This document shows, one piece after another, positions 1-11,226 of a stretch of 64,000 bases of DNA. The notes beneath the pieces were generated by a model. The model was given only the letters and a program-made list of their open reading frames with translations. It ran no database searches and was not told the DNA's origin. This DNA comes from Rutidosis leptorrhynchoides (Eukaryota; Streptophyta; Magnoliopsida; Asterales; Asteraceae): NCBI RefSeq assembly GCF_046630445.1, contig NC_092336.1, positions 505,067,001-505,131,000 on the forward strand, written 5' to 3'. Within the stretch, counting starts at the first letter, position 1, and the number at the start of each line of letters is the position of its first letter. A program made the position numbers and the translations under genes.

Positions 1-382
1 TAAATTAAGTTATATTTATTTTTAATATTTTACATTAGCTTTTAACTGCGACTAAAGTTTTAAAAAACGACAAACCGGTCATTAAACGGTAAAAACCCCC
101 TTTTATAATAATAATATCACTTATATATATATATATATTTGTATTTTTATAAATTTAAAACTAATATAGCGTTAAGCTTGTTTAAGAGTTCCCTGTGGAC
201 AAACCGGACTTACTAAAAACTACACTACTGTGCGATTAGGTACACTGCCTATAAGTGTTGTAGCAAGGTTTAGGTATATCCATTCTATAAATAAATAAAT
301 ATCTTGTGTAAAATTGTATCGCATTTGATAGTATTTCGTTGTAAAAATAATACTATTTCCTAGTACACCTCGCATAACATCA
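1..382 (+). mobile_element. R3: 3' end of an Athila-like LTR inserted in the R2 5' LTR
   Basis: This stretch aligns along its length with the ends of the two R5 LTRs (about 23225-23617 and 38125-38509). They share the ACTGCGACTAAAG block, the CGGTCATTAAACGG block and the GTACACTGCCTATAAGTG block. It is clearly more diverged than the two R5 LTRs are from each other, so it is a separate, related insertion and not the partner of R5. It ends in ...AACATCA at 382. From about 383 the sequence switches to the R2 LTR, which is continuous at the matching place in the other R2 copy (about 20330-20345). The start of the LTR lies left of the window, so I cannot tell a solo LTR from a full element. Confidence 0.75.
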
Positions 383-1262
383 ACAACGTTTAAAATGAAG
401 TACTTTGGCATGCAACTACGGTGAGATTATAGTCCCACCTTTTCAACAACTTTTACGCTTTAAATCATGGGATGAGAAACATATACGGTTTATACTTTTA
501 TACTTTGAACACAAGTACGAAAACAAACATTCCACGTGCTACTTAGAACAAAAAGTCTCAATTCAATTATCATTAGTTACACTTGTAGGGTGTAAGCGTG
601 AACTTACATTGTGTGGATCCATACGGGCTTGACGAGCCCTCATTCGGATCGTTCGCTACCGTTAGCGGATGAAATACATTTTCGGGTATAGTGTAGGTTC
701 TAACACTATGATAACGGGGTTCGTATACAGTTAAGTCTTGATAATTGGGTGTTCCACAAACGTACAACAACTTTGGAATGCAAACGATTTGGATAATCAA
801 CTTATACAAAATCTTGTGGTTCAAAAACAACTTTTACAAATACACCTATAATTTCACCAACGTTTTTTCGTTGACAGTTTTCTATATGTTTCTCAGGTTC
901 ATACTTGGCTACTTGATACATGCTTCTGCACACTTTGATTACTTGCTTGGGGTCAAGCATACATGCATACGCTAGTGATAGCACCTTTGGATTCAAACTT
1001 AATGTTTACATGCATACGCTATTGATAGCATTCGTGATTTTCAACTTATATTATGTCGCAAGTTATTTCATTTATACTTTACAACTTCTGTAAACTTAAA
1101 CTCGTTGTCGAACCATTTGGTAACTTAAAACTTTGCAAGTCATACACGTTTCAAATGAATGCGACATAATTTTGGTCAAACGCATGTCATTTAGGGACTA
1201 TGACCACGTAACGGGACCTAAGTTGACAGCACCGTCAATGGCGATTTTGTCGGGTCATCACA
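383..1262 (+). repeat. R2 5' LTR, distal part
   Basis: This is the 3' portion of the 5' LTR of R2, a Ty3/gypsy element. It is nearly identical to 20341-21619 joined to 38510-38783, the R2 3' LTR, once the H1 and R5 insertions are removed. It ends in TCACA at 1262, directly before a primer-binding site. The upstream part of the LTR is beyond the window because R3 interrupts it. It holds the uninterrupted target sites of both H1 (about 672-684) and R5 (about 985-1000). Confidence 0.85.
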
Positions 1263-1263
1263 G

Positions 1264-1276
1264 TTGGTATCAGAGC
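1264..1276 (+). other. R2 primer-binding site
   Basis: TTGGTATCAGAGC follows the LTR end after one base. It is the usual plant LTR-retrotransposon primer site, complementary to the 3' end of initiator Met-tRNA, and it fixes the LTR boundary and the plus orientation. Confidence 0.85.
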
Positions 1277-2517
1277 GTTGGTTGTGGGGATCTAGGATAT
1301 GCATTACTGTGTCTGACAGAGTCGTTAGGATGCATTGGTGAGTCTAGACTACAACCCGATAGTTAACCATTGCATTCTGACTTGCATTTTCTATAGGTAG
1401 CACTTACTTGACTACTTGTGCATTTATACTTGAATCTTTCTTAGGCGAACTTCTTAATTGTACCTAACTCTCGTCATGCGAATCCGTATTCTGCCACTTT
1501 CTGGTAACACACGTAAATTCAAAATTCATACACGTAAGGATGACGACGACTTCATTAGTTATACTAGTTTGGGAACTCTATCTCCCAGGTTGTTATTCAC
1601 CACCGTTCCAGCTTACTATCCACAAGTGCTGTAAAGTTTCCACTACTATGGCAATCACTAACCACTACCGATGTTACACTGGTGTTCTTCACTATCTATC
1701 ACTTCTTGTTACTACCATCACTACTCTAGGTGAGTATCGTCATCACTACTTATCACTACGATTGCGTACTACTTGTTATCATAATTCCTTACTCTTTTCG
1801 TACCTAAAGACATTATTGTTCAACTTGAACCGCATTGACGTGAACAACCAGTTATACACTTCCCTCGGGAAACGCATCTTCAGAGTTGCACTAATTCTTT
1901 CGATTAAATACGAGTCACGTTAGAGATGTCGTTACACTTCGTTCATTTTAAATCTTCACGATTACACGAACTTAATTCTATGGAGTGATGTGGGAATGGA
2001 GGTATGAGTTAGCATAATATAACGACACTCGATCAACGTGGTTATATTATGGTAAGTCAAACCAAAGTTCTAATGACTCATGATGGTGATTGGACTTGAT
2101 CAACCTAATCACCACCATGTGCCATGTACATGACTTTATTTTTCTTTGTTGCCATCCGAAAACTCCGAGAATATTGATAACAACCATACCAATGACACAC
2201 CTTTGATTATTGCCAAACCATATTTATGCTTCTGAATAAATGATCAATTCTTTCAATTTCAAAACATATGTTATACGTGTATACTATCTCGTTTTCGCAC
2301 AGTTTTACCGATGAACTACAAAATGCTTGATATGCTCACATCGAGGCGGAAACTTCTCTCGCATTACACTCGTACTTCCGTATAAGGAAAACTTTTATCT
2401 AAATTCTCAATGGAGAGAGAGACTCTTCACGTTATACTAGTATTCGCCACGAGGGTGAATAGTCCTAACGAACGTTTTTCAGAAATCGATAAGAAATTTG
2501 TTCTAACAAACGTTTTT
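1277..2517 (+). mobile_element. R2 degenerate internal region, no intact gag or pol
   Basis: Only about 1.2 kb separates the PBS from the integrase relic, where an intact element of this type has several kb of gag, protease, RT and RNase H. I see no recognisable domain here, so most of the coding region has been deleted or this was already a defective copy. The one long open frame (1540-1923) has Ser/Thr/Tyr/Leu-rich composition with no motif, and I do not call it a gene. The hairpin at 2001-2063 lies here. Confidence 0.5.
2001..2063. repeat. Long imperfect palindrome, copy 1 of 3
   Basis: The arms are 2001-2023 and 2041-2063, with 20 of 23 positions complementary. The innermost 11 pairs (CATAATATAAC with GTTATATTATG) are perfect. 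The 17-nt centre contains CGATCAACG. Related palindromes occur at 13085-13145 (R4) and 60635-60697 (R10, opposite strand), with base pairs kept by double changes. Confidence 0.75.
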
Positions 2518-2989
2518 TAAGAAACCGACAAGATGGGAAAGACTTGTACAACTATGCTTTATAGGAATTCTATCTCGACACAGTGTACCGTTGTCATTTA
2601 TTTCGGATTGAGATACTCGTTTCACTTCTAAATTTCGGAGTGCCTTACAAGAAGCCTTGGGGACACGTTTAAAGATGAGTACTGCGCATCATCCACAAAC
2701 CGACGGACCAAGCAAACGTATGATTCAAACCTTGGAAGACATATTACGAACTTGTATTGTTGCCCTTAGCCGATTCCTCTTACAATGATAGTTATCATTC
2801 GAGTATTAACGCCGCACCTTTTCAAAGCTTTATATGGCCGCAAATGTCGTTCTCCTATTTGTTGGGCCGAAGTAGGTGATAAGCAAATCCCCGGACCGAA
2901 CTCATTCATGAAATAACCGCTAAGATCGTTCAAATCCAAGAAAGGCTCAAGGTCGTAGTCGCCAAAAGAGTTAGGCCAATGTTATACGT
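2518..2989 (+). pseudogene. R2 integrase core relic (Tekay/Del type)
   Basis: Translation with frame corrections gives the Ty3/gypsy integrase pattern: SRHSVPLSFISD, then a stop in place of the usual Arg, then [42 protein letters not shown] and ICWAEVGD. The second catalytic Asp lies in the FISD segment. The HPQTDG block normally precedes the catalytic Glu, but here the following residues are altered. There are several frameshifts and stops. R4 is inserted at 2990, and the same reading resumes at 18737 with the integrase C-terminus. The relic is plainly non-functional. Confidence 0.8.
2985..2989 (+). other. R4 target-site duplication, left copy (TACGT)
   Basis: TACGT at 2985-2989 is repeated at 18732-18736 immediately after the R4 3' LTR. 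Removing R4 and one copy restores continuous R2 integrase sequence. Confidence 0.95.
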
Positions 2990-3954
2990 TGTGACAACCC
3001 GAAAATTTCCAACCAAATTTAAACTTTATCTTTATATTATTCCGACACGATAAGCAAAGTTTGTTAAGTTAAATCTCAAGAATTTTAAATTGTGTTCATA
3101 CATTCATTATAACCTCAACCAAATTCCGACGATTCACGAACCGTTATATATAAATAAATATGTATAAATATGTATATATATATTATAACTTGAGAATATT
3201 AATAAAGTATTAAACGTATAATACTTTACATGAACGTATTTGTTTCAATATGTTTATCGATGGAATTAGAAGATAATATCAAATGATTGATTTATCAGAT
3301 ACATTATGTTATGATTACGGGTCTATGTTATGAGATTCACTGTGATTTAAGAAATCTATTCTTTTTGACAACATTCGGAAAATGGTAAAGTGGTTTATAA
3401 GTAAGAACGTGAAGTGTAAATAACTTAGATGTTGGATATCGACAAGTTATGTAACTCGATATTTTTCATTAAGATGATTTCATACGTTTATTTAACCTTT
3501 GAACTTTATCCCATGCTTCACCAACAAACTGTAATTTAAAAACTTGAAACCTATTATGAATATATATGATTCTACTTTTCTAAAACATTTTATAATATAA
3601 CGATTTCCATTATTTTAACCTTTAAACAAAATGATTCTTAAAAATATATTTGGTTTTGGAAAACAAAATTATTATATTTATTTGATTTAGTTTCAAACGT
3701 ACAAAAACGTTTTCAGTTTAAAAAGAACTTTATTATTAAAACGTATATAACTTTTATAAATATCTAGAACCACTTTTGACAACTCATTACTTAACCAGTA
3801 TGATAAAGATAACGATATTTATATTTTATTTTATTAAATATATATAACGATTTAAATTAATATTATATATATTTATACGCGTATTATGCGTACATAGTTT
3901 TATACTTTTACTATACTTAAACTTTACCTTTACTTTATTTTTACTTTACTTTAA

Positions 3955-4150
3955 CTTTAATAATTCACTTTAGTAATTCATACTTTAATAATTCACTTTA
4001 ATAATTCATACTTTAATAATTCACTTTAATAATTCATACTTTAATAATTCACTTTAATAATTCATACTTTAATAATTCACTTTAATAATTCATACTTTAA
4101 TAATTTACTTTAATAATTCATACTTTAATAATTTACTTTAATAATTCAAA
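3955..4150 (+). repeat. 28-bp tandem repeats upstream of the R4 TATA box
   Basis: There are seven near-identical units built from ACTTTAATAATTC half-units. The 3' LTR copy (about 15753-15920) has six. The array ends about 8 bp before the TATA box, the place where LTR enhancer repeats are often found. An enhancer role is inference. Confidence 0.85.
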
Positions 4151-4157
4151 AATCTAT

Positions 4158-4165
4158 TATAAATA
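4158..4165 (+). promoter_or_regulatory. R4 LTR TATA box
   Basis: TATAAATA lies directly downstream of the tandem repeats, with T-rich leader-like sequence following. It is the best TATA match in the LTR. The equivalent site in the 3' LTR is near 15929. Confidence 0.6.
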
Positions 4166-4798
4166 GAATTCAATAGGTTTCATTATTTCATAAGAAACTT
4201 GAAAATATTTTTCTCTAAACTCTCTCAATCGATTTACATATATATATTTACTCCGTATTATTTCAAGATATTATTAGTATACATAAAATATTACGTCAGA
4301 GTGCTGTCCGAGTGATTTCGAAATTGTTTTTCGAGTGGGATTGGATTAAGGAAATTATGAGTTATAGCTATGGAGGTGATTGGGTATGGTTCATGGGTAT
4401 GCTCGTGAGATCAATATAGTGTTTATCATCTCCGTTGCGTCTACGTACCTTTCCTGCAATATTGAATCTCAATATTGATACGTGAGTACTCATAATTTAA
4501 CTTTTACATACTAATAGTGTATCCCTGACTAGTGCTCGAGTATATAGGATTATGCATGTTTGTACTTTTGATATTGTCTTTAGTTAGGTTATGTTGAATC
4601 CTGAATTAGTTATATATGCAACTGAGATAAGGTATAAGATAAGCATGCCGTTGGAAAGCTAGCGAAAAATTAAGAACTTTTCATTTAGATATCGAATGAT
4701 TTCGATGAACGGATTTGAAGTTATAGTCCATCGAATTTTTGTATTATTATTAAAAATGATCATTATTATCGTCGTTATTATCGTCGTTCTAGTTTTAT

Positions 4799-4799
4799 C

Positions 4800-4872
<73 letters not shown>
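4799..4872. repeat. (TTA)n microsatellite in the R4 5' LTR
   Basis: An uninterrupted TTA tract of about 74 bp. The matching tract in the 3' LTR (about 16569-16655) is longer, as expected for a microsatellite changing length after insertion. Confidence 0.95.
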
Positions 4873-6952
4873 CTTTATCAATAAAAGTATTTATCATTAA
4901 AAATTGTTATTTTTTATTATTGTTACTATCGTTATTATCGTTAAAGTTATAATTAGTATTATTATTATTATCCAATTATTAATATTATTATTATTATTTT
5001 TATTATTGGTATTATTATTATTATTATCATTATTAATATATATCATTATTTAAAAATGGTTATTGTTATTGTTATTATTATTACTATATTATCATTAAGA
5101 TAATTATTAGTATTATCGTTAATAATGTTATAGTAACTATCATTATTAATATTAGTGTAATTAAAACAAATATTTGTAACACCTAATTATTTTGATTACT
5201 ATTATTATCATTATTACGAACACGATATAAAAGACGATTAAAATCTATTAAACGAAACGATTAGAAAATAATGGGTAAGTGTATCATGATGAAATTAAAA
5301 TATTATAAGATATTGATTTAGATAAAATTATCGTTCTTATTATTTTTATTATTACTATTATTATTAAAATTATCGTTAGTATTAAAACTATCATTTTAAT
5401 AAAAATTATCATTTTAATAGAAATGTCATTGTTACTATAAAATATTATTATTATTATTATTATTATTTTAAATAGAATTATTATTTTAAAGATAATATTA
5501 AAAATTATCGTAAATATTAAAGTTATCATAATTAGAATTATCGTTTTATCATAATGTCATCTTAGTAATTATAAATATTGATATTTTTATAATAATAATT
5601 ATTATTACAAAATAATACAACTTTTACTTACTATCATTATAGATATTATTTTATCAAATAAATATTTGATACAAACATATTTTACTACGTGTAATAACTT
5701 ACTTTAATAATACCTATCATATTATCTTTATAATATTAAATGAACCCTATAAATTTTATTACTTAATATATATAAAAGTATATTTTATTATATAAATATA
5801 ATATAAAATTTTATTTATTAATAAATAAATTATATTATTTACTCTAATAAATCTTTTAAAAATATTTAAAAATATAAAACGACGATATTTAAACTATATA
5901 TTAATCATGTATAGATTTTTGGAAATTATTTTGAGTCAAATTTACTTTTGTTGACTTTTGCATATTAGTCTCGAGCATTAGGATTGTGGTACACTATGAC
6001 TTGACCTAATTTGTTAGACAAATATTGACCAACACATAAATATATATAATTAATTTAGGTTCGTGAATCCGAGGCCAACCTTGCACTTGTTCAATGACGT
6101 TATATGTATTTTTACTACGAAATACAGTATGGTGAGTTTCATTTACCTTTTTACCCTTTATATTTTTGGGACTGAGAATACATGCGCTTTTATAAATGTT
6201 TGACGAAATAGACACAAGTAATTGAAACTACATTCTATGGTTGAATTATCGAAATCGAATATGCCCCTTTTTATTAAAGTCTGGTAATCTAAGAATTAGG
6301 GAACAGACACCCTAATTGACGCGAATCCTAAAGATAGATCTATTGGGCCTAACAAACCCCATCCAAAGTACCGGATGCTTTAGTACTTTGAAATTATATC
6401 ATGTCCGAAGGAGGATCCCGGAATGATAGGGGATATTCTTATATGTATCTAGTTAATGTCGGTTACCAGGTGTTCACCATATGAATGATTATTTTTTTTT
6501 TGTCTCTATGCATGGGACGTATATTTATGAGAACTGGAAAGGAAATTCTTGTGGTCTATTAAAATGATGGAAATAAATGATTATGATAAACTAATGAACT
6601 CCCCAACCTTTTGGTTGACACTTTAAAGCATGTTTATTCTCAGGTGTTAAAGAAATCTTCCGCTGTGCATTTGCTCATTTTAAAGATATTACTTGGAGTC
6701 TTTCATAGCATATTTCGAAGAACGTTGCATTCGAGTCATTGCGTTTATCAAAGATTATTATTAAATCAATTTATAGTTGGATAGTGGATATTATGAAATG
6801 GTATGCATGCCTATCAATTTTTGATGTAAAGAAAGATTGTCTTTTAAAAACGAATGCAATGTTTGCAAAATGTATCATATAGAGGTCAAATACCTCGCAA
6901 TGTAATCAACTATTGTGAATCGTTTATAATGTATATGAACGGGTCCTTTCAG

Positions 6953-6965
6953 TTGGTATCAGAGC
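6953..6965 (+). other. R4 primer-binding site
   Basis: TTGGTATCAGAGC starts two bases after the LTR end CCTTTCA. It is the same initiator Met-tRNA-type site as in R2. Confidence 0.9.
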
Positions 6966-7382
6966 GGTGGTCTTAGCGAACCAGGTCTGCATTAGTGTGT
7001 CTAACTGATAAGTCGTTAGGATGCATTAGTGAGTCTGGACTTCGACCGTGTCTGCATGTCAAAAGTTTTGCTTATCATTTCTAGTCGGAAATCATCTGCT
7101 TATCATCCATAGGAAATTACCTGCTTATCATTATTAGTCTAGACACATCTTGCTACATTAATTGCATGAGTAGTGTATAGACAAAATTCATATCTTAGCG
7201 TATCTGCTAAATCATATCTTATCGTATATGTTACTTTAAACTTTGCCTGACATATCCCACAAATTCCTCCGTAATCTATGAAATCTTTTGATCTCTATAT
7301 ATAGATATCCTATGTAAATAGAATACCACCCGATAGCCAAAAAATCATTTTATATCGAAAATCCTTTATCCAATCGTACGAA
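6966..7382 (+). other. R4 untranslated leader
   Basis: This non-coding stretch lies between the PBS and the first ORF. It is mirrored on the minus strand at 63170-63480 in R10, including the GACTTCGACCGTGTCTGCATG block. It has no long ORF. Confidence 0.6.
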
Positions 7383-7765
7383 ATGGAATTTGTCATCAGT
7401 TCAAGTCACTCGGATTCCGAAATGGAATCTCACTCAAGCTCCGAAAGCAGTGTGACCGGAATGGATAAACCAATCAGTCATCACCTATTCTGGATGAATT
7501 GGGGATGGATTCGTAGCTTCCTCAATCATTGGAAACAAGAAGAAGGCGATCCTTTCCATCTACCACATTGCCCTCTTGGCGAAGAACCTAAAGCACTTAC
7601 CGGCGAACCTGTTAGAGACACCATTTTCTCTCTCATTTTTAGGGTATCTCGTCACGATTATATACTACATCAAATTCTAGATTTTATTTATCCGCTCATT
7701 CCGACTGATAATCATCCTGGAATAATAGAAGAAGTCAACGAAATTCGCGCTCGGGTAGTGGCTTT
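7383..7765 (+). pseudogene. R4 gag-position ORF, N-terminal part, interrupted by S6
   Basis: The frame opens with MEFVISSSHSDSE, an acidic and Ser-rich N-terminus, and continues through HCPLGEEPKALTGEPV, FRVSRHDY and EVNEIRARVVA. I do not recognise a named domain. The segment from PLG(E/D)EP to EIRARVVA is matched at protein level by R10 at 62846-63119 on the minus strand, so it was a conserved coding region of this family. The solo LTR S6 enters at 7766; the last residues of the open frame (to 7832) are encoded by S6. The frame resumes at 10557 with LENMVQRLQTPAAAPAA and then a stop. Its position after the leader suggests a gag or gag-derived protein, but no zinc knuckle is present. Confidence 0.6.
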
Positions 7766-8662
7766 TGTGACGATCGCTCCAAATCCATATGGACGAACAC
7801 GTCATTTATTGATTTCATTGCGAGGTATTTGACCTCTATATGATACATTTTGTAAACATTGCATTCTTTTGAAAAGGCACACCATAAATGAATATTTAAA
7901 TCAAAGGTTTTTGACATCTGATGATTTCTACATATAGACAATCACCATGAATAATAGTTTACAACATTATTTCCGTTGACAATGCAGTCAAAATAAAATA
8001 CATGGTGATGATTTGGTGAATGCAGCGTTTCCTTGAAAAATGTGTCATATAAGACTCCATGCACATAGCTTGTCTAACATCTAAACAAACAGCGGAAGAC
8101 TTCTAGGAAACCTGAGAATAAACATGCTTCAAGTGTCAACACAAAGGTTGGTGAGTTCATAGTTTTAATATTACACATAATCCGTATATCAATGTGGATT
8201 TACAAAAGTTCAGTTGTTTTATTCAAAACGTTTATCAATAGGTTTTACATAAAAGGTGGATCACAAGATTTCAGTTGTTTCATCCGAAACGTTTATCAAT
8301 ATATTCTATAAAAGTGGATCACAAGATTTCAGTTGTTTCATCCAGAAACGTTTATCAAAAATATACTACGAAATTGAGCACCCTGGTAACTAAACTTAAC
8401 GTATATATAATTTGTACCCTTTGTATAATCATCTTAATAATACACGCAAACCAACGTGTACGCTTCTCAAATAGCATACATCCGTTAAAAGGCTAGTGCT
8501 CTAGCTCGGACGGGGATATCAAGCCCTATGGATCCATATATAACTACTCGCGCCCACCAGTTCTTATAACCGGCAGTTACTAGTTACCAAAGCTAAGGGA
8601 TTTTCGGTTCAAACTCAGTGTAGAATTTAGTATGTACTTGTATCCATTGCGTTTAAAATAAC

Positions 8663-9125
8663 GTGCATGTATTCTCAGCCCAAAATATAGTTTGCAAAAG
8701 CAATTAAAAAGGGAGCAAATGAAACTCACGCATATAAATATTGTAAATCAGTTTATAAAGCATTTGCATGTATTCTCAGCCCAAAAATGTAGAGAGTAAA
8801 AGGGATCTTATGAAACTCACGCATATAAATATTGTAAATCAGTTTATAAAGCATTTGCATGTATTCTCAGCCCAAAAATGTAGAGAGTAAAAGGGATCTT
8901 ATGAAACTCACACAAAATCAGTTTTAGTATTTGTATCCATTTAGTAAAACAGTTTATAAAACTGCGCATGTATTCTCAGCCCAAAAATATATGTAAAAAG
9001 GGATCAAATGAACTCACACAAAATCAGTTTTAGTATTTGTATCCATTTAGTAAAACAGTTTATAAAACTGCGCATGTATTCTCAGCCCAAAAATATATGT
9101 AAAAAGGGATCAAATGAACTCACTG
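8663..9125 (-). repeat. S6 tandem array of the conserved LTR box
   Basis: There are five tandem copies, in two length classes, of a unit that contains GCATGTATTCTCAGCCC on the plus strand and ends in GTGAGT(T)TCAT on the minus strand. The same box occurs once in R4 (about 6128-6190), R8 (about 53676) and R10 (about 57245), and twice in R9 (56385-56540). Confidence 0.8.
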
Positions 9126-9398
9126 TTTAATATTGATATACAATATTGCAGGAAAGCACGTAGACGCATCGGAGATGATAAACACGAGGTTTGATTCACA
9201 AAAAAAATACCCCCGAACATTACCCATAACATCCTTGGCAATAACCCATAATTTCCTTAGCTCTAGCTTGCTCGAAAACTCATTTTGAAAATTACTTGGA
9301 CAGCACTCCGTCGTAATATTTTATGTACATTATTATTTTTGTATCGCAAAAATAATAACACTAATAATAAAAATAATAAGATTAATAATAATCTTATT

Positions 9399-9438
<40 letters not shown>

Positions 9439-9501
9439 TAAATAAATACGGAGTAAAAATAATATATATGTGTGTGTGATTTATCTGGCCAAAACTCGAG
9501 A

Positions 9502-9577
9502 ATTTATAGCACTTGGCCTGAAATCTGGAGTCATGCGACTCGCATGGAAATGGCCTTCTGGCCATGCGACTCGCATG
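9502..9577 (-). promoter_or_regulatory. S6 promoter: TATA box with paired palindromes
   Basis: On the minus strand, TATAAAT (9508-9502) is preceded by two identical perfect palindromes, CATGCGACTCGCATG at 9532-9546 and 9563-9577. Between them lies a third inverted pair, ATGGCC/GGCCAT (9550-9565). The near palindrome edge is 23 bp from the TATA box. Confidence 0.7.
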
Positions 9578-10556
9578 AGGACCAGGGATAGCTCACATTG
9601 TTTTGTAATTTAGCTCGTCGACATAATTAAATATTAATATAATATATATAATTTAAATAATTAATTATATATTATATTAAATTCACGTGCATAGTTGACT
9701 TGTAATTTTTGTTCCGATAAGTCGTACGTCATCACTCGACTTATGTCCCGGTTCTGGTTTTTCGAATGTCCTTTCGTACGCTGAGAAAACTTGCATTTTA
9801 CGTTTCGTGACACGTACCTTTGTCAAAATATAGCCTTAAGTTATCCATAAACTATACCACTCATAGTATATCTTAAACTTTCGAGTATTTTGGTCATTTA
9901 CTTCTATAAATCATCATCTCGTTATTTGCTAAAAATACATTTTAAAATAGCGTTTTACTGTAGCAAAGTTACTATAGCAAAGCCAAATTTTACTGTAGCA
10001 ATTCACTGTAGCAAAGTCAATTTCACTGTAGCAAATAGTGATTTTCGAAAACACTGTAGCATTTTGAGTAATGTGGCAATTTGAAAACACTGTAGCAAAT
10101 TAGTGTTTAACTGGTTCATCTTAAACGCTTTAGTTAACTTATCTAAATATCAATTGAATCAATAAACGAATGTTACTATCGTTTATTATATATATGTATA
10201 TATCTTTTTAATATACATAAATCAGTTTTTAAATACACATTGGACGTTATTTATAAATAAATTTTAATAATAAATATTTAAATTTATCATATACATTAAA
10301 ATAGATATTTAAACCAATAAGTTTAATGTACGGTATCAAACAATTAATACATTGTTACCTTTTCATGTTATAGTATATATGTATCTTTTTACATATAATT
10401 GTTCGCGAATCGTCGAAAACAACCGAAGGTATTTAAATATATAAAAGTAATTCAAAAATTTTGAGATTCAGTTTTACAGACTTTGCTTATCGTGTCGGAA
10501 ATGTTAATCATACAAAGATTAAGTTTAAATTTAGTCGAAATTTCTGGGTCATCACA

Positions 10557-10836
10557 GCTTTGGAGAATATGGTGCAGAGATTACAAACACCAGCAGCAGC
10601 ACCAGCAGCATAACCAGTACCACCATCATCAACGCCAACAGTACCATTACCACCTCCAACCACAACCGCGTTGTAAACCTCAACTTCACAATCTGTCCCA
10701 CGAGCATCAATGTCATACGCACCATAAATACCAAGGAGTACCAACAACAATAACTGACGAAGTATTAATTCATAACTTCATTGGAGAAACATTCCGCGGC
10801 GATTATATAATCTCTAAAGTCTTAGAGATTATCTAA
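10557..10836 (+). pseudogene. R4 gag-position ORF, C-terminal remainder
   Basis: In the frame that continues 7383-7765 this reads LENMVQRLQTPAAAPAA and then TAA. A Pro/Thr/Ser-rich reading with two further stops follows. R10 has the same PAAAPAA-stop, so the stop is old, or real. The +1 frame is open and very rich in His and Gln (many CAN codons), but that is a composition effect of CAC/CAG/CAA runs. I see no domain. Confidence 0.45.
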
Positions 10837-11130
10837 TCTAACCCTAACCATAAATCAGTTAAGCGAACCAAAATGATAGAAGGAAGAGTAGAAACCCTGA
10901 CAGAAATGGTGTGTGATTAACAAGTTAAACTTGTTTTACCAACAGCATCAACAGTACCGTCAACGTCACCAGCATCGTCAGTACAGTCAACATCAGAATC
11001 AACAACACCTATAACATCACAAACTCCGTCAGTTCAAGAATCACTGTGGACATCATTACGAATCAATAACGTGTATATTGTATCAACAAGTTATGAAGAA
11101 TTAACTCATTCCCTCTGAAGAAATTATATA

Positions 11131-11226
<96 letters not shown>

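Larger units (their letters stand above)
2990..6951 (+). repeat. R4 5' LTR
   Basis: It starts TGTGACAACCCG and ends CCTTTCA against the PBS. In order it holds AT-rich sequence, seven 28-bp tandem repeats (3955-4150), a TATA box (4158), a small inverted repeat (4457-4477), a long (TTA)n tract (4799-4872), further TTA/ATT-rich low-complexity DNA to about 5900, and a conserved terminal part shared with R9. The TTA-rich middle translates to runs of Tyr or Ile and is not coding. Confidence 0.93.
7766..10556 (-). mobile_element. S6: solo LTR on the minus strand
   Basis: This is a 2.8-kb unit bounded by TGTGACGATCGC and GGGTCATCACA in plus orientation and flanked by the 5-bp TSD GCTTT (7761-7765 and 10557-10561). 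Removing it restores the R4 gag frame. It has no internal coding region, PBS or second LTR, so it is a solo LTR left by LTR-LTR recombination. In its own (minus) direction it has a TATA box near 9502 with a palindrome pair upstream, then a five-copy repeat of a conserved LTR box. It shares blocks with the LTRs of R4, R8, R9 and R10 (for example GAGGTATTTGACCTC). Confidence 0.92.

Noticed and set aside
1..382. R3 as the 5' LTR partner of R5
   Set aside because: It is in a different LTR of R2 and too diverged; R5 has its own pair of LTRs with a TSD.
1540..1923. 127-codon frame in the R2 interior
   Set aside because: No gag motif, odd Thr/Leu/Tyr composition, and no support from another copy.
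3955..4150. Regular 28-bp repeats resembling a CRISPR array
   Set aside because: The units are contiguous with no unique spacers, AT-rich, and inside a plant LTR.
4696..4884. Open frame with a long poly-Tyr tail (repeated at 16466-16669)
   Set aside because: It is the (TTA)n microsatellite read in one frame; tract length differs between the two LTRs.
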